A stretch of 64,000 nt of DNA from Paenibacillus athensensis (GTDB lineage Bacteria > Bacillota > Bacilli > Paenibacillales > NBRC-103111): positions 41,465 through 105,464 of the forward strand of contig NZ_MYFO02000016.1 of the NCBI RefSeq assembly GCF_004514475.2, given 5' to 3'. Shown piece by piece: positions 54,635 to 63,184 of this stretch. The notes under the pieces were generated by a model, which did not search any database, was not told the DNA's origin, and worked only from the letters and a program-made list of their open reading frames with translations. The position numbers and the translations under genes are program-made. The stretch's first letter is position 1. Each line of letters starts with the position of its first letter.

Positions 54635-56011
54635 CTATTTGCTTTTGCTGCGCACCTCAAAGATCGCAAACTTCAAATAATGCCCCTCGTCCACGCCCAG
54701 CAGCCGCGGATGATCCTTGCCCGCCCCGCGAAAATCGACCAGCCGCAGCTGCTTGCCGGCATCGACGGCCGCTGCGTGAATCGTCTCCAGAAACAGCTCG
54801 GGCCGCATATGATACGAGCAGCTGGCCGTAACGAGAAATCCGCCTTCGTTCACCAGCTTCATCCCGTGCAGGTTAATGTCCTTGTAGCCGCGGCAAGCGC
54901 CTTCGACCGCGCTTTTCGTCTTGGCAAACGCCGGCGGATCGAGAATCACAACATCCCACGTGCGCCCTTCGCCGCCCAGTGGCTTCGACGTATCGAGCTT
55001 GATCTCGCCCTGACCGGCTTTGGCCCGCTGCTTGCGCTCCTCGACGCCCTTGGCCTGGCTGCGCAAATAATCAAACGCATCGGCGACGACGAATTCAACG
55101 CGCTCCTCAAACCCGTTCAACGCCACATTCATCCGCGCGCTTTCAATCGCATGCTCGGAAATGTCGAGACAGGTCACCTTCTTCGCCCCGTATTTGCAGG
55201 CGTTCAGCGTAAAGCTGCCGGTATGCGAAAAGCATTCCAGCACCGTCGCTCCGTCCCAATAGGGGAATGTCACTTCCTTGCCGCTTTTGTTCACCGCCGC
55301 GCGGCGCACGCCCTCGCCATCGGCAATTTCCCGCAGCTCAATGCCGCTGCGCTTGCCCCAGCCCGTCATCAGGGGCGCAATCGCCGCCCGATTTTCCCGC
55401 TGATCGAAAAAATACCCCGTCTTTTGGCCCGCCTCGATATCGACGCGAATCCGCAGACCGTTCTCCACAATGTCGACATGCTTGGGACATTCCCCATACA
55501 ACGCGCCCTTCGTCTGCTCCAGCCCCTCCAGCTCGCGCACCGCTACATCGCTGCGCTCATAGATGCCCTTGGGCTGAAACAGCTCGACCAGCGCGCTCAC
55601 CAGCGTCTCGCGGCAGCGGTCCATGCCCAGCGTCAGGATTTGCACGACAAGCACGTCGGCAAACTTGTCGACGATCAGCCCGGGCAATCCGTCCGCTTCG
55701 CCGTAAACGAGCCGATACGACTCGGCTTCGCCGAGAAACCGGGTGCGCAAAGCCGCACAGCGCTCCAGCCTTTCGCGGAAAAAGTCCGCGTCCATCGCAG
55801 CCAGCGGCTCGTAAGCGACAACGCGCACCGTAATTTGCGACGCTTCATTATAGTAGCCTGTAGCCAGATATTGGCCGTTGTGGCTGTGCACAGCGACGAG
55901 CTGGCCCGGGGCGGGAACGCCGTCCGCCCGCTCGATTTCGCTGCGGTACACCCAAGGGTGGCCTTGCTCCAGCCGGAATTTTCGTTTTTTCTGCAAATAA
56001 ATCGCAACCAT
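54635..56011 (-). CDS. RlmI-like class I SAM-dependent rRNA methyltransferase
   Basis: 458 residues. An N-terminal PUA domain (1-70: HPWVYRSEI) precedes an RlmI-type linker (DGLPGLIVDKFAD, GQKTGYFFDQRENR) and a Rossmann methyltransferase domain with VLECFSHTGSF (motif I), VTCLDISEHAI and VVILDPPAFAKTKSAVEG (the catalytic DPPxF). By analogy with RlmI it methylates cytosine in 23S rRNA, but the exact base is unknown. A stretch near residues 330-355 (QAKGVEERKQRAKAGQGEIK) is an insertion rich in Lys. Confidence 0.92.
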   Translation of the reverse strand: MVAIYLQKKRKFRLEQGHPWVYRSEIERADGVPAPGQLVAVHSHNGQYLATGYYNEASQITVRVVAYEPLAAMDADFFRERLERCAALRTRFLGEAESYRLVYGEADGLPGLIVDKFADVLVVQILTLGMDRCRETLVSALVELFQPKGIYERSDVAVRELEGLEQTKGALYGECPKHVDIVENGLRIRVDIEAGQKTGYFFDQRENRAAIAPLMTGWGKRSGIELREIADGEGVRRAAVNKSGKEVTFPYWDGATVLECFSHTGSFTLNACKYGAKKVTCLDISEHAIESARMNVALNGFEERVEFVVADAFDYLRSQAKGVEERKQRAKAGQGEIKLDTSKPLGGEGRTWDVVILDPPAFAKTKSAVEGACRGYKDINLHGMKLVNEGGFLVTASCSYHMRPELFLETIHAAAVDAGKQLRLVDFRGAGKDHPRLLGVDEGHYLKFAIFEVRSKSK

Positions 56012-56124
56012 CGTCCGTCCGCCATCCTTTTCCTGAACACGTGCCCGCTGCCAGCCGGCTTGTCATGCTCGTCTGCCGGGTCACATATATTGAATGCAAA
56101 AGCAAGCGAAGGAGATCGCCGCTT

Positions 56125-57171
56125 ATGTTTACTGCAATTGTTCTGCCCATGCTGATGGGTCTGGCTGTTTTTTTGTTTGGCATGAAGCTGATGGAAGCGG
56201 CGCTCCACCAATGGGCGGGCGCGCGTCTGACCTCGTGGCTCGAGCGCTTCACCCGCACGCCGCTGCGCGGCATGGCCGCCAGCGCCGTTTTGACCGCGAT
56301 GCTGCAAAGCAGCACCGCGATTACCGTCATCGCCATCGGGCTGGTGAACGCTGGCGTCCTGACCTTTGCGCGCACGCTTGGCATCGTGCTCGGCACGAAC
56401 ATCGGCACATGCCTGACGACCGAGCTGATCGGCTTGTCGATCAGCGGTCTCGGCCTGCCGCTGCTGCTGATCGGCGCCGCCGGCTGGCTGGCGAGCTGGC
56501 TGCTCGCCGGGGCGCTGCCGCCGCCTGCCGCCAGGCGCGCCATTGACGGCGGTCGCGACTGCGGCAACGGCGGCGATGCAACCGGCGCTGCGCCCGCGGC
56601 TCCCACGGCCCGCGGCTGGCAACGCAGCTTGCGCTTCGGCTCGCTCGCCTTGGCCGGCTTTGCGCTCGTGCTGCTCGGCATCGCCATGCTCCAGGCGTTA
56701 GGCCCGGCGCTGGAAGCGCAGGGGCTGTTCGCCTGGTTCACTGCGCATGCCGCGCAAAGCCTGCTGTGGGGCGTGCTTGCCGGCGCTGCCGTCACCGCGC
56801 TCATCCACAGCAGCGCCGCCGTCATCGCGATGGCGATGAGCCTCGCCGCCAGCGGCGCGCTGACGCCGGAGCTCGGCATCGCCATCACGCTTGGCGCCAA
56901 CGTCGGCACGTGCGCTACGGCGCTGATCGCCGCGCTCGGCGGCAGCCGGGCCGGGCAGCTCGTCGCCTGGTCGCACGTTGTGCTCAACGTCGGCGGCGCG
57001 CTGCTCTTTTACCCGCTGCTGCACCAGCTCGCGGCGCTGTCTGCGCTGCTGGCGCACGACCCGGCGGCGCAAATCGCCCGCGCGCAGACGTTATTCAACG
57101 TCATCTGCTCGCTGATCGCGCTGCCGGCCGCCTATCTCAATAGCTGGAGCCGCTTGAGCCTCCGCTCATGA
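56125..57171 (+). CDS. Na/Pi symporter family protein
   Basis: 348 residues from the ATG at 56125 ([10 protein letters not shown]), with AAGGAGA about 10 nt upstream. Two repeats of the Na/Pi cotransporter domain each have the glutamine/serine hairpin: [16 protein letters not shown] (60-75) and [16 protein letters not shown], and the GTNIGTC and GANVGTC motifs. Some eight helices, with a low-complexity loop near 150-170. Likely phosphate or other anion symport. Its last 35 bp overlap the 3' end of the convergent NUDIX-DeoC gene. Confidence 0.9.
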   Translation: MFTAIVLPMLMGLAVFLFGMKLMEAALHQWAGARLTSWLERFTRTPLRGMAASAVLTAMLQSSTAITVIAIGLVNAGVLTFARTLGIVLGTNIGTCLTTELIGLSISGLGLPLLLIGAAGWLASWLLAGALPPPAARRAIDGGRDCGNGGDATGAAPAAPTARGWQRSLRFGSLALAGFALVLLGIAMLQALGPALEAQGLFAWFTAHAAQSLLWGVLAGAAVTALIHSSAAVIAMAMSLAASGALTPELGIAITLGANVGTCATALIAALGGSRAGQLVAWSHVVLNVGGALLFYPLLHQLAALSALLAHDPAAQIARAQTLFNVICSLIALPAAYLNSWSRLSLRS

Positions 57172-58249
57172 TCGCGACGCCGGAGCTCGTGCCCAGCCGC
57201 GTTGCGCCCGCTTCGATCATTTGCAGCGCCGTTTCGCGGTCGCGCACCCCGCCGGACGCCTTGACGGTCAATGCAGGCGTAATGCTCGCGTACATCAGCC
57301 GCACGTCCTCAACCGTCGCGCCGCCGTGGCCGAAGCCGGTCGACGTCTTGACGAAATGCGCTCCGGCTTGCTCGGATAAGCGGCAGGCGCGGGCTTTTTG
57401 CTCGTCATTCAGCAGTCCGGTCTCCAGAATCACCTTGACAATTGCTTGGCCGCGCACCGCATCCACCACCTGGCGGATATCGTCGCGGACCGCGTCGTCT
57501 TGGCCGTCGATCAACAGGCCCACCGGCAGCACCGTATCGATTTCCGTCGCCCCGCAACGCACCGCTGCCGCTGCTTCAAACGCCTTGACCTCGCTCAACG
57601 ACGCGCCGAACGGGAAGCCTACCACCGCCGCTATCTGTACGCCGCTGCCAGCGAGCGCCGCCGCACAGCGCTCTACCCACACGCTGTTTACACACACGCT
57701 GTAGAAGCCGTATTGCTTCGCTTCGGCGCACAGCTTGTCTATCGCTGCAGCGCCCGCTCCCGGAATCAGCAGCGTATGATCGATATACTTGGCCAGCTGT
57801 GCCGCAGGCATGTCGCGAATCGACGCCGCCCTGCAGCCAAGACGCGCCAGTGCCTTGTGCAGCACGACATTATTGTTGTCGTAGCCCGACTCCAATTGAC
57901 GCTTCCACGCTTCCTCCGGCGTCAGCCACAACACGTCGCTGATTTCTTCCACCTGCACCTGCACATCGGCATCAAGAGCTTCCACGAGATAGTAATGCAC
58001 CTCTTTCTCAACATCGCCCTTGACCGCATCGGAGAAGCGGTATGCGATCCGCTCCAGCGGTCCGACGATCCGTCCATGAATGCCCGTTTCTTCGCCAATT
58101 TCGCGCAGCGCCGTTTCCTCCACCGTTTCGCCAGGCTCCATCTTGCCCTTGGCCAGCGTCATGTTGCCAAAACGGTCCTGAATCAATTGGATGAGCAATT
58201 CGTCCGCTTCACGGCGAAACACGACGCCGCCCGCTGAAATTTCCTTCAT
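57137..58249 (-). CDS. deoC: Fusion of NUDIX hydrolase and deoxyribose-phosphate aldolase (DeoC)
   Basis: 370 residues from the ATG at 58249 ([10 protein letters not shown]), with GGGAGG about 10 nt upstream. Residues 1-140 are a NUDIX domain with the complete GX5EX7REUXEEXGU box at 35-57. Residues 150-370 are DeoC, with Asp238, Schiff-base Lys301 (FVKTSTGFG) and Lys330 (LTVKASGGV). DeoC cleaves deoxyribose 5-phosphate to acetaldehyde and glyceraldehyde 3-phosphate. No ribosome binding site precedes the internal Met147, so a single polypeptide is likely. It may link nucleotide hydrolysis with deoxyribose catabolism. Confidence 0.92.
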   Translation of the reverse strand: MKEISAGGVVFRREADELLIQLIQDRFGNMTLAKGKMEPGETVEETALREIGEETGIHGRIVGPLERIAYRFSDAVKGDVEKEVHYYLVEALDADVQVQVEEISDVLWLTPEEAWKRQLESGYDNNNVVLHKALARLGCRAASIRDMPAAQLAKYIDHTLLIPGAGAAAIDKLCAEAKQYGFYSVCVNSVWVERCAAALAGSGVQIAAVVGFPFGASLSEVKAFEAAAAVRCGATEIDTVLPVGLLIDGQDDAVRDDIRQVVDAVRGQAIVKVILETGLLNDEQKARACRLSEQAGAHFVKTSTGFGHGGATVEDVRLMYASITPALTVKASGGVRDRETALQMIEAGATRLGTSSGVAIMSGGSSGSSY

Positions 58250-58279
58250 AACATAAATTCCTCCCTGAATCGAAAATGA

Positions 58280-58325
58280 GAAAACCTCTATCGCAGCGGC
58301 TCCGGCTGGAGCATCCACGGCTAGA
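58280..58325 (-). terminator. Possible terminator between mtaB and the NUDIX-DeoC gene
   Basis: CCTCTA/TAGAGG with inner GCTCC/GGAGC, followed on the minus strand by TTTTC; may partly separate the two transcription units. Confidence 0.5.
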
Positions 58326-58343
58326 GGCAGTTATTTCATCCGT

Positions 58344-59699
58344 TTATAGATTTACCGCTTGCGCCGTCTGCGGCGTCCCGGATTGCCCGGCTTCCACCAG
58401 CTCGCCGCGGCTTTCATTCACTCCGGCTTCGACGACCTTCACCCGGCATACTTGTCCGATCATGTCCGCTGTACCCGGAAACACCATTTGCACATAGTTG
58501 TCGGAGTACCCCATCATCAAGCCGCTATCCGGCGCGCCCTTGTAAGCCCGTTCCGGAATGACCTCCAGCACCTGTCCGACAAAACGCTGCGCGTAGGCCA
58601 GCTGCATCTTTTCCGACAAGTCGATCAGCTCATGGACGCGGGTATTTTTCACTTCCTCGTCGATTTGGTCGACCATCCGCGCCGCCGGCGTGCCGGTTCG
58701 TTTGGAATACGGAAACACGTGCATTTCCGAAAAACCCATCCGCTCCATAAATGCATAGCCGCTGCGGAACATCTCGTCCGTCTCGCCGGGGAAGCCGACG
58801 ATCACGTCCGTTGTAATCGCCACGCCGGGCATAATCGCATGAATCCGTTCGATCTTGCTGGCAAACTCCTCCGTCGTATACTTGCGGCGCATTCGCGACA
58901 GCACCTCATCATGGCCGGCCTGCAGCGGAATGTGCAAATGGCGGCACATTTTGTCCGAGCCGTTCAGCACCTCCAGCACCTCATCGGTGATCTGGCTCGC
59001 TTCAATCGAGCTGATGCGGATGCGCTTGAGCCCTTCCACCTTGTCCAGATCCCACAACAGCTTGGCCAAGCTGTAATCCTCGATGTCTTCTCCGTATCCT
59101 CCGGTATGAATGCCGGTCAATACAATTTCCTGATAGCCGGCAGCAACCAGAGCTTTCGCCTGGCGAATGACGCTTTCCGGCTCGCGACTGCGCATCAGCC
59201 CGCGCGACCAAGGAATAATGCAAAACGTACAAAAGTTGTTGCAGCCTTCCTGGATTTTCAAAAAAGCCCGCGTCCGGTCGGCAAAATCCGGCACGTCCAG
59301 CTCCTCAAACTGCCGGGTTTTCATAATATTGCGCACGGCGTTAATCGGCTGGCGCTCCTGCTCGAACTGTTTGACCAGCGGAATGATATTATCGCGGTCC
59401 TGCGTCCCGATCACCATATCCACGCCGGGAATCGCCAAAATTTCCGCCGGCGACGTCTGCGCATAGCAGCCCGTCACCGCGACAATCGCTTCGGGATTGC
59501 GGCGAATCGCCCGGCGAATCATTTGCCGGCTTTTTTTATCGCCCGTGTTGGTCACCGTACATGTATTAATCACGTAAACGTCGGCCGTCTGCTCAAAATC
59601 GACCTGCTCGTAGCCCTCGTTTTTAAACAGCTGCCAAATCGCTTCCGTATCGTAAAAATTCACTTTACAGCCCAACGTATGAAACGCGACTGTTGCCAT
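58344..59699 (-). CDS. mtaB: tRNA (t6A37)-C2 methylthiotransferase MtaB
   Basis: 451 residues. N-terminal UPF0004 domain with auxiliary cluster Cys11, Cys47 and Cys78; radical SAM motif Cys153-x3-Cys157-x2-Cys160 (CNNFCTFC); C-terminal TRAM domain. It adds the methylthio group to N6-threonylcarbamoyladenosine at tRNA position 37. GGGAGG precedes the ATG. It follows rsmE by 6 nt, the conserved prmA-rsmE-mtaB order. Confidence 0.96.
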   Translation of the reverse strand: MATVAFHTLGCKVNFYDTEAIWQLFKNEGYEQVDFEQTADVYVINTCTVTNTGDKKSRQMIRRAIRRNPEAIVAVTGCYAQTSPAEILAIPGVDMVIGTQDRDNIIPLVKQFEQERQPINAVRNIMKTRQFEELDVPDFADRTRAFLKIQEGCNNFCTFCIIPWSRGLMRSREPESVIRQAKALVAAGYQEIVLTGIHTGGYGEDIEDYSLAKLLWDLDKVEGLKRIRISSIEASQITDEVLEVLNGSDKMCRHLHIPLQAGHDEVLSRMRRKYTTEEFASKIERIHAIMPGVAITTDVIVGFPGETDEMFRSGYAFMERMGFSEMHVFPYSKRTGTPAARMVDQIDEEVKNTRVHELIDLSEKMQLAYAQRFVGQVLEVIPERAYKGAPDSGLMMGYSDNYVQMVFPGTADMIGQVCRVKVVEAGVNESRGELVEAGQSGTPQTAQAVNL

Positions 59700-59705
59700 G
59701 TTGCT

Positions 59706-60467
59706 TCATCCTCCCATCTCTCCGGTTTCATAAAATAGGCAGGTCAATCCGACCATCGCGGCCGTCTCCGTCCGCAAAATCCGCGCGCCAAGCGACACCG
59801 ATTCAAAGCCGGCCGCTTCCGCTGCCGCAATCTCCTGCGGCGTAAAGCCGCCCTCCGGTCCGACGGCAAGCAGCACGCGCCGCCCCGGCTCCAGCTTGCC
59901 GGCCGCGAGCGCCTTGCGAAGCGCCGGGCGCAGCTGGCTGCCGTCCTCTTTTTCATAGCAAATCCACGCCGCATCGACCTCGCCCGCCAGCTTCAGCAGT
60001 TCATTCCACGTCAGCACCGCTTCAACCTTGGGCACGCAATTGCGATGCGCCTGCTCAGCGGCTTCCTTGGCGATTTTCTGCCAGCGCTCGGCGCGCCTAG
60101 CTTCCTTGCGAGCATCGTATTGCACGACGGTTCGCTCCGATAAAAAAGGAAGAAACCGGGCTGCCCCGATCTCGGTCCCTTTTTGAATGACCAGCTCCAT
60201 TTTATCGCCTTTGGGCAAGCTTTGCGCCACCCACACCTGCACCGCAGATTCGGCGTTCATCGCCAGCTCCTTGACGATTTGCGCTGTAACGACGCCCTTC
60301 TCCAGCGCCGTAATTCGAGCCTGCACCTCGCGGTCCAGACCGTTGCTGCAAATAAACTGATCGCCGATTTCGGCGCGCATCACCCGCTGCAAATGGTGGG
60401 CGTCGTCGCCCTCAAGCACAACCGTATCCGCGCGCAGCTGCTCCGGCGCAACAAAATAACGCTGCAT
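59706..60467 (-). CDS. rsmE: 16S rRNA (uracil(1498)-N(3))-methyltransferase RsmE
   Basis: 253 residues. N-terminal PUA-like domain (MQRYFVAPEQL) and a SPOUT methyltransferase domain with LAVGPEGGFTPQEI and LGARILRTETAAM, the knot motifs. It methylates U1498 at the ribosomal decoding site region. AGAGAGG precedes the ATG by 8 nt. Confidence 0.96.
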   Translation of the reverse strand: MQRYFVAPEQLRADTVVLEGDDAHHLQRVMRAEIGDQFICSNGLDREVQARITALEKGVVTAQIVKELAMNAESAVQVWVAQSLPKGDKMELVIQKGTEIGAARFLPFLSERTVVQYDARKEARRAERWQKIAKEAAEQAHRNCVPKVEAVLTWNELLKLAGEVDAAWICYEKEDGSQLRPALRKALAAGKLEPGRRVLLAVGPEGGFTPQEIAAAEAAGFESVSLGARILRTETAAMVGLTCLFYETGEMGG

Positions 60468-60555
60468 ACAACAAGCCTCTCTATCTGTAAAGAATCCGTT
60501 TAAAGGTAAACATTCACCCTACATGATACCTGTTTTGGTCGGGAAAAGCTACTGG

Positions 60556-61254
60556 CTACATGAGCATTTGCCGCCAGTCAAGGGCGTAGCCAAATATCCA
60601 GCGAAGCGGAATATTATAGAAATCCAAAATATACCATTGCAGATTGAACAAGGGATCAATCGTCACGTGCCGCAACGGCGGAATGAACACCAGTAGCAGG
60701 AAAACATACGGCGCCCATTGCTCATATTTTTGCATTTTGGCAGCAAAGCGATACGGCATCCAATAACGAATAATCAAATACCCGTCCAAAGGAGGAAGCG
60801 GAATAATATTGAGCAGAAACAGCACCAGATTAAAGCTCAGAAAATAAAACAAGAAAATGACGATGGCCCGCGCTCCCCCAAGCGACATCGCATTCAACCA
60901 GTCAAAATGATTGAACAGGTTGATCAGAAAAGCGCCTAGAAAAGCCAAGATTAAATGACTAAAAGGTCCGGCCGCCGCCACAATGGTTCCATGCCAACGT
61001 GGCTTCTTAAATCTGCCTGCACTGACAAGCACCGGCTTGGCCCAGCCAATACCCGCGATTACTAACAACACCAAACCGAATATGTCAATATGGACAATCG
61101 GATTTAAAGTCACTCGCCCCATTTGACGCGGACCCGGATCGCCGAACTTGTCGGCTAAATACGCATGAGAATATTCATGAATGGTGAAAGCAATAATCGC
61201 AACTAGCAAGATAAAAGGAATGTATTCAAGCGGAAAGCGCAAGAAGGAATCCAT
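60556..61254 (-). CDS. Site-2 protease family membrane metalloprotease (M50)
   Basis: 232 residues, about six transmembrane helices. Zinc motif HEYSH (His26, Glu27, His30) is in TM1 region, and PPLDGYLII supplies the third ligand (Asp). Short form without PDZ or CBS domains. It would cleave within membrane helices, substrate unknown. The gene lies between prmA (10 nt after it) and rsmE, a position often taken by such a gene in Paenibacillus-like genomes. Confidence 0.92.
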   Translation of the reverse strand: MDSFLRFPLEYIPFILLVAIIAFTIHEYSHAYLADKFGDPGPRQMGRVTLNPIVHIDIFGLVLLVIAGIGWAKPVLVSAGRFKKPRWHGTIVAAAGPFSHLILAFLGAFLINLFNHFDWLNAMSLGGARAIVIFLFYFLSFNLVLFLLNIIPLPPLDGYLIIRYWMPYRFAAKMQKYEQWAPYVFLLLVFIPPLRHVTIDPLFNLQWYILDFYNIPLRWIFGYALDWRQMLM

Positions 61255-61264
61255 CGCCGATCAC

Positions 61265-62239
61265 CTACATCTTTCTCGCCGTAATTACGACCCAATCGGA
61301 ATCGTAGCTTTTATCCACAATCGTAAAATTGGCTGCGAGCAGCCCCTTCTCGACATCGGCTTCCTTGCTCGTAATGATGCCCGAAGCGATATAATGACCG
61401 CCCGGCTGCAGCGCCGCATACACATCGTCCATGAACAGCAGCAAAATTTCCGCCAAAATATTGGCAACGACGACCTGAACTGGCACCTGAACGCCGTATT
61501 CGCCGGAGCCGTCCGCACCGCTCGCTTTAATCACGCCGAGCAAGTCGCTGTGCTTGACCGTGATCGTCGCTTCCAACGCATTCAACCGCGCGTTTTCCGT
61601 AGCGCTTGATACCGCAACCGGATCCAGATCGACAGCCAGCACATGACGAGCGCCGAGCTTGGCGGCGGCAATGGACAAAATGCCCGAGCCTGTTCCCACG
61701 TCAATCACGTCATCGCCTGGACGGACAACCTTCTCCAGCGTGCGCAAACAAAGCGCCGTCGTCGCGTGCGTACCTGTGCCAAACGCCATGCCCGGATCCA
61801 GCTCCAGAATCAGCTCGCCTTCCGTCGGCTCGTAGTCCTCCCACGTCGGCTTGATCGTCAAGCGGTCAGAGACACGAATCGGTTTGAAATACGTTTTCCA
61901 GGCATTCGCCCAGTCCTCGTCATCCACCTCTTTAACTTCATAGGTCGGCTCTCCGGTATCGATATCAAATTCACGCAACTGCTCAACCGAGCGCTGAAGC
62001 TGCTCCAGCACTTCGTCCGTATTCGTGCCTTGGGCAAAATACCCCTTGATCACCGCACGCCCTTCGGGAATATCGTTAAGCGGCAACTCATACCACTGCC
62101 CCAGCGACGTGTCGCGTTCCTTATTCAGCGTACCCGATTCCTCGATTGAAACGCCTCCGGCGCCCAGCTCGTGAATAAAATTCGAAATCATTTCGATTGC
62201 TTCTTCCGTTGTATGTACAGTAATTTCGTGCCAACGCAT
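61265..62239 (-). CDS. prmA: Ribosomal protein L11 methyltransferase PrmA
   Basis: 324 residues from the ATG at 62239 (MRWHEITVHT), with AGGGGGAA about 10 nt upstream. The N-terminal substrate-binding domain is followed by ELDPGMAFGTGTHATT and DVIDVGTGSGILSIAA (SAM motif I) and a post-motif AVDLDPVAV. It trimethylates ribosomal protein L11. Normally dnaJ precedes it in Firmicutes, but here the upstream DNA is a low-GC accessory module. Confidence 0.96.
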   Translation of the reverse strand: MRWHEITVHTTEEAIEMISNFIHELGAGGVSIEESGTLNKERDTSLGQWYELPLNDIPEGRAVIKGYFAQGTNTDEVLEQLQRSVEQLREFDIDTGEPTYEVKEVDDEDWANAWKTYFKPIRVSDRLTIKPTWEDYEPTEGELILELDPGMAFGTGTHATTALCLRTLEKVVRPGDDVIDVGTGSGILSIAAAKLGARHVLAVDLDPVAVSSATENARLNALEATITVKHSDLLGVIKASGADGSGEYGVQVPVQVVVANILAEILLLFMDDVYAALQPGGHYIASGIITSKEADVEKGLLAANFTIVDKSYDSDWVVITARKM

Positions 62240-62370
62240 CGTATGGTTCCCCCTGTCTTTCTGCCTGTAAAAAAAGGCTCCGGCCGCAACAGCCGCCATT
62301 TCACAAAGCCTATTGTACTACACTTAGGGTTCCCCTTACAATGAAGCGGGCTTGGAGCGCGATGCGCTGC

Positions 62371-62402
62371 AAAATAAAACAATCGGGAGTGATTTCTCCC
62401 GA
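62371..62402 (-). terminator. Hairpin terminator after the decayed transposase
   Basis: TCGGGAG/CTCCCGA stem followed on the minus strand by TTGTTTTATTTT. The gap between 62240 and 62371 holds no gene. Confidence 0.75.
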
Positions 62403-62428
62403 CTGTTCCTGACTGTCGCTTCCGAATC

Positions 62429-62640
62429 TCAGTGAAGCTCGGCTTTTATTTGTTCAATTTCCCCTTCGGATAATCCCGTAACTCCGGCAGCGTATCCATA
62501 GCTTTTTGCAGAATAGGTGCTTTCTTCACAATTTCTTCCCATAACTCCGGTTTATCTACTGTTCCAACATATGAATTTCAATGTCATCAGTAAGTACTTG
62601 GCCCGTATGTTCTTCCCGCAACTGTATAGCCCATTACAAA
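62429..62640 (-). pseudogene. Decayed C-terminal fragment of an Rpn-type recombination nuclease/transposase
   Basis: Translation in three shifted frames of the minus strand yields pieces of one C-terminus: IQLREEHTGQVLTDDIEIHM, then DKPELWEEIVKKAPILQKAM, then GLSEGEIEQIKAELH. These are in order and match the Rpn (PD-(D/E)XK transposase-like) family as I remember it. At least two frameshifts separate them and no start is seen. It is a relic of a mobile element next to the toxin module. Confidence 0.65.
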
Positions 62641-62786
62641 ATATGTCCAAAATGTCCTTTGTATTGTTCAATATCCTGAAAGATTTTCTTAATATCCTCG
62701 GCTTCTAATTCTTCATTTAAAAATTCTTCAAAATCTTCAACAATAAATTGCTTCAGTTCCTTATATTCACTTAACATTGGTATCAT
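62634..62786 (-). CDS. Small acidic protein, possible truncated immunity protein
   Basis: About 50 residues from the ATG at 62786 (MIPMLSEYKELKQF), rich in Glu and Phe, ending at 62634; the open frame extends further upstream to 62882 and overlaps the immunity gene. No good ribosome binding site. It may be a remnant or a second immunity gene. Its 3' end runs into the decayed transposase. Confidence 0.35.
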   Translation of the reverse strand: MIPMLSEYKELKQFIVEDFEEFLNEELEAEDIKKIFQDIEQYKGHFGHIL

Positions 62787-62838
62787 CTCACTAATTTTTA
62801 AATTCACTAAATGATCTAAGTTAGTTTGGCAGGTAGTA

Positions 62839-63171
62839 CTATTGATCACTATCATCATTCCATTGTGAATCAAATTCATCATGTGTCAAAGTTTCTAAAT
62901 GGGGGCTATGAACATGACCATTTGGGTCGATGATATATTTAACTGATGCTTCTTTATCAGAAATTACAATTGTGTATTCATTTTCTGCAAAAAAGTCATT
63001 TGGCGTAATACTTACCATCACCAACCATACTGACCCAGTGATACTATCAAAATCAGAATAGAATCTTATTGTACGCTCCAAGTTTTCTAAAATATCGCCT
63101 GAAAGATCATACTTGCTCATATAATCTTTAGCGATACTTAAAGCCATACTTAAGGTTATATTTGTTCCCAT
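62839..63171 (-). CDS. Putative immunity protein of the adjacent polymorphic toxin
   Basis: 110 residues from the ATG at 63171 (MGTNITLSMA), with AAGGGGG 5 nt before it. It is acidic and soluble (IAKDYMSKYDL, WLVMVSITPNDFF, KYIIDPNGHVHSPHL). It starts 13 nt after the toxin stop and has the same low GC, the classical position of an immunity gene. I do not recognise a family. Its role is inferred from position. Confidence 0.7.
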   Translation of the reverse strand: MGTNITLSMALSIAKDYMSKYDLSGDILENLERTIRFYSDFDSITGSVWLVMVSITPNDFFAENEYTIVISDKEASVKYIIDPNGHVHSPHLETLTHDEFDSQWNDDSDQ

Positions 63172-63184
63172 TGTATCCCCCTTC

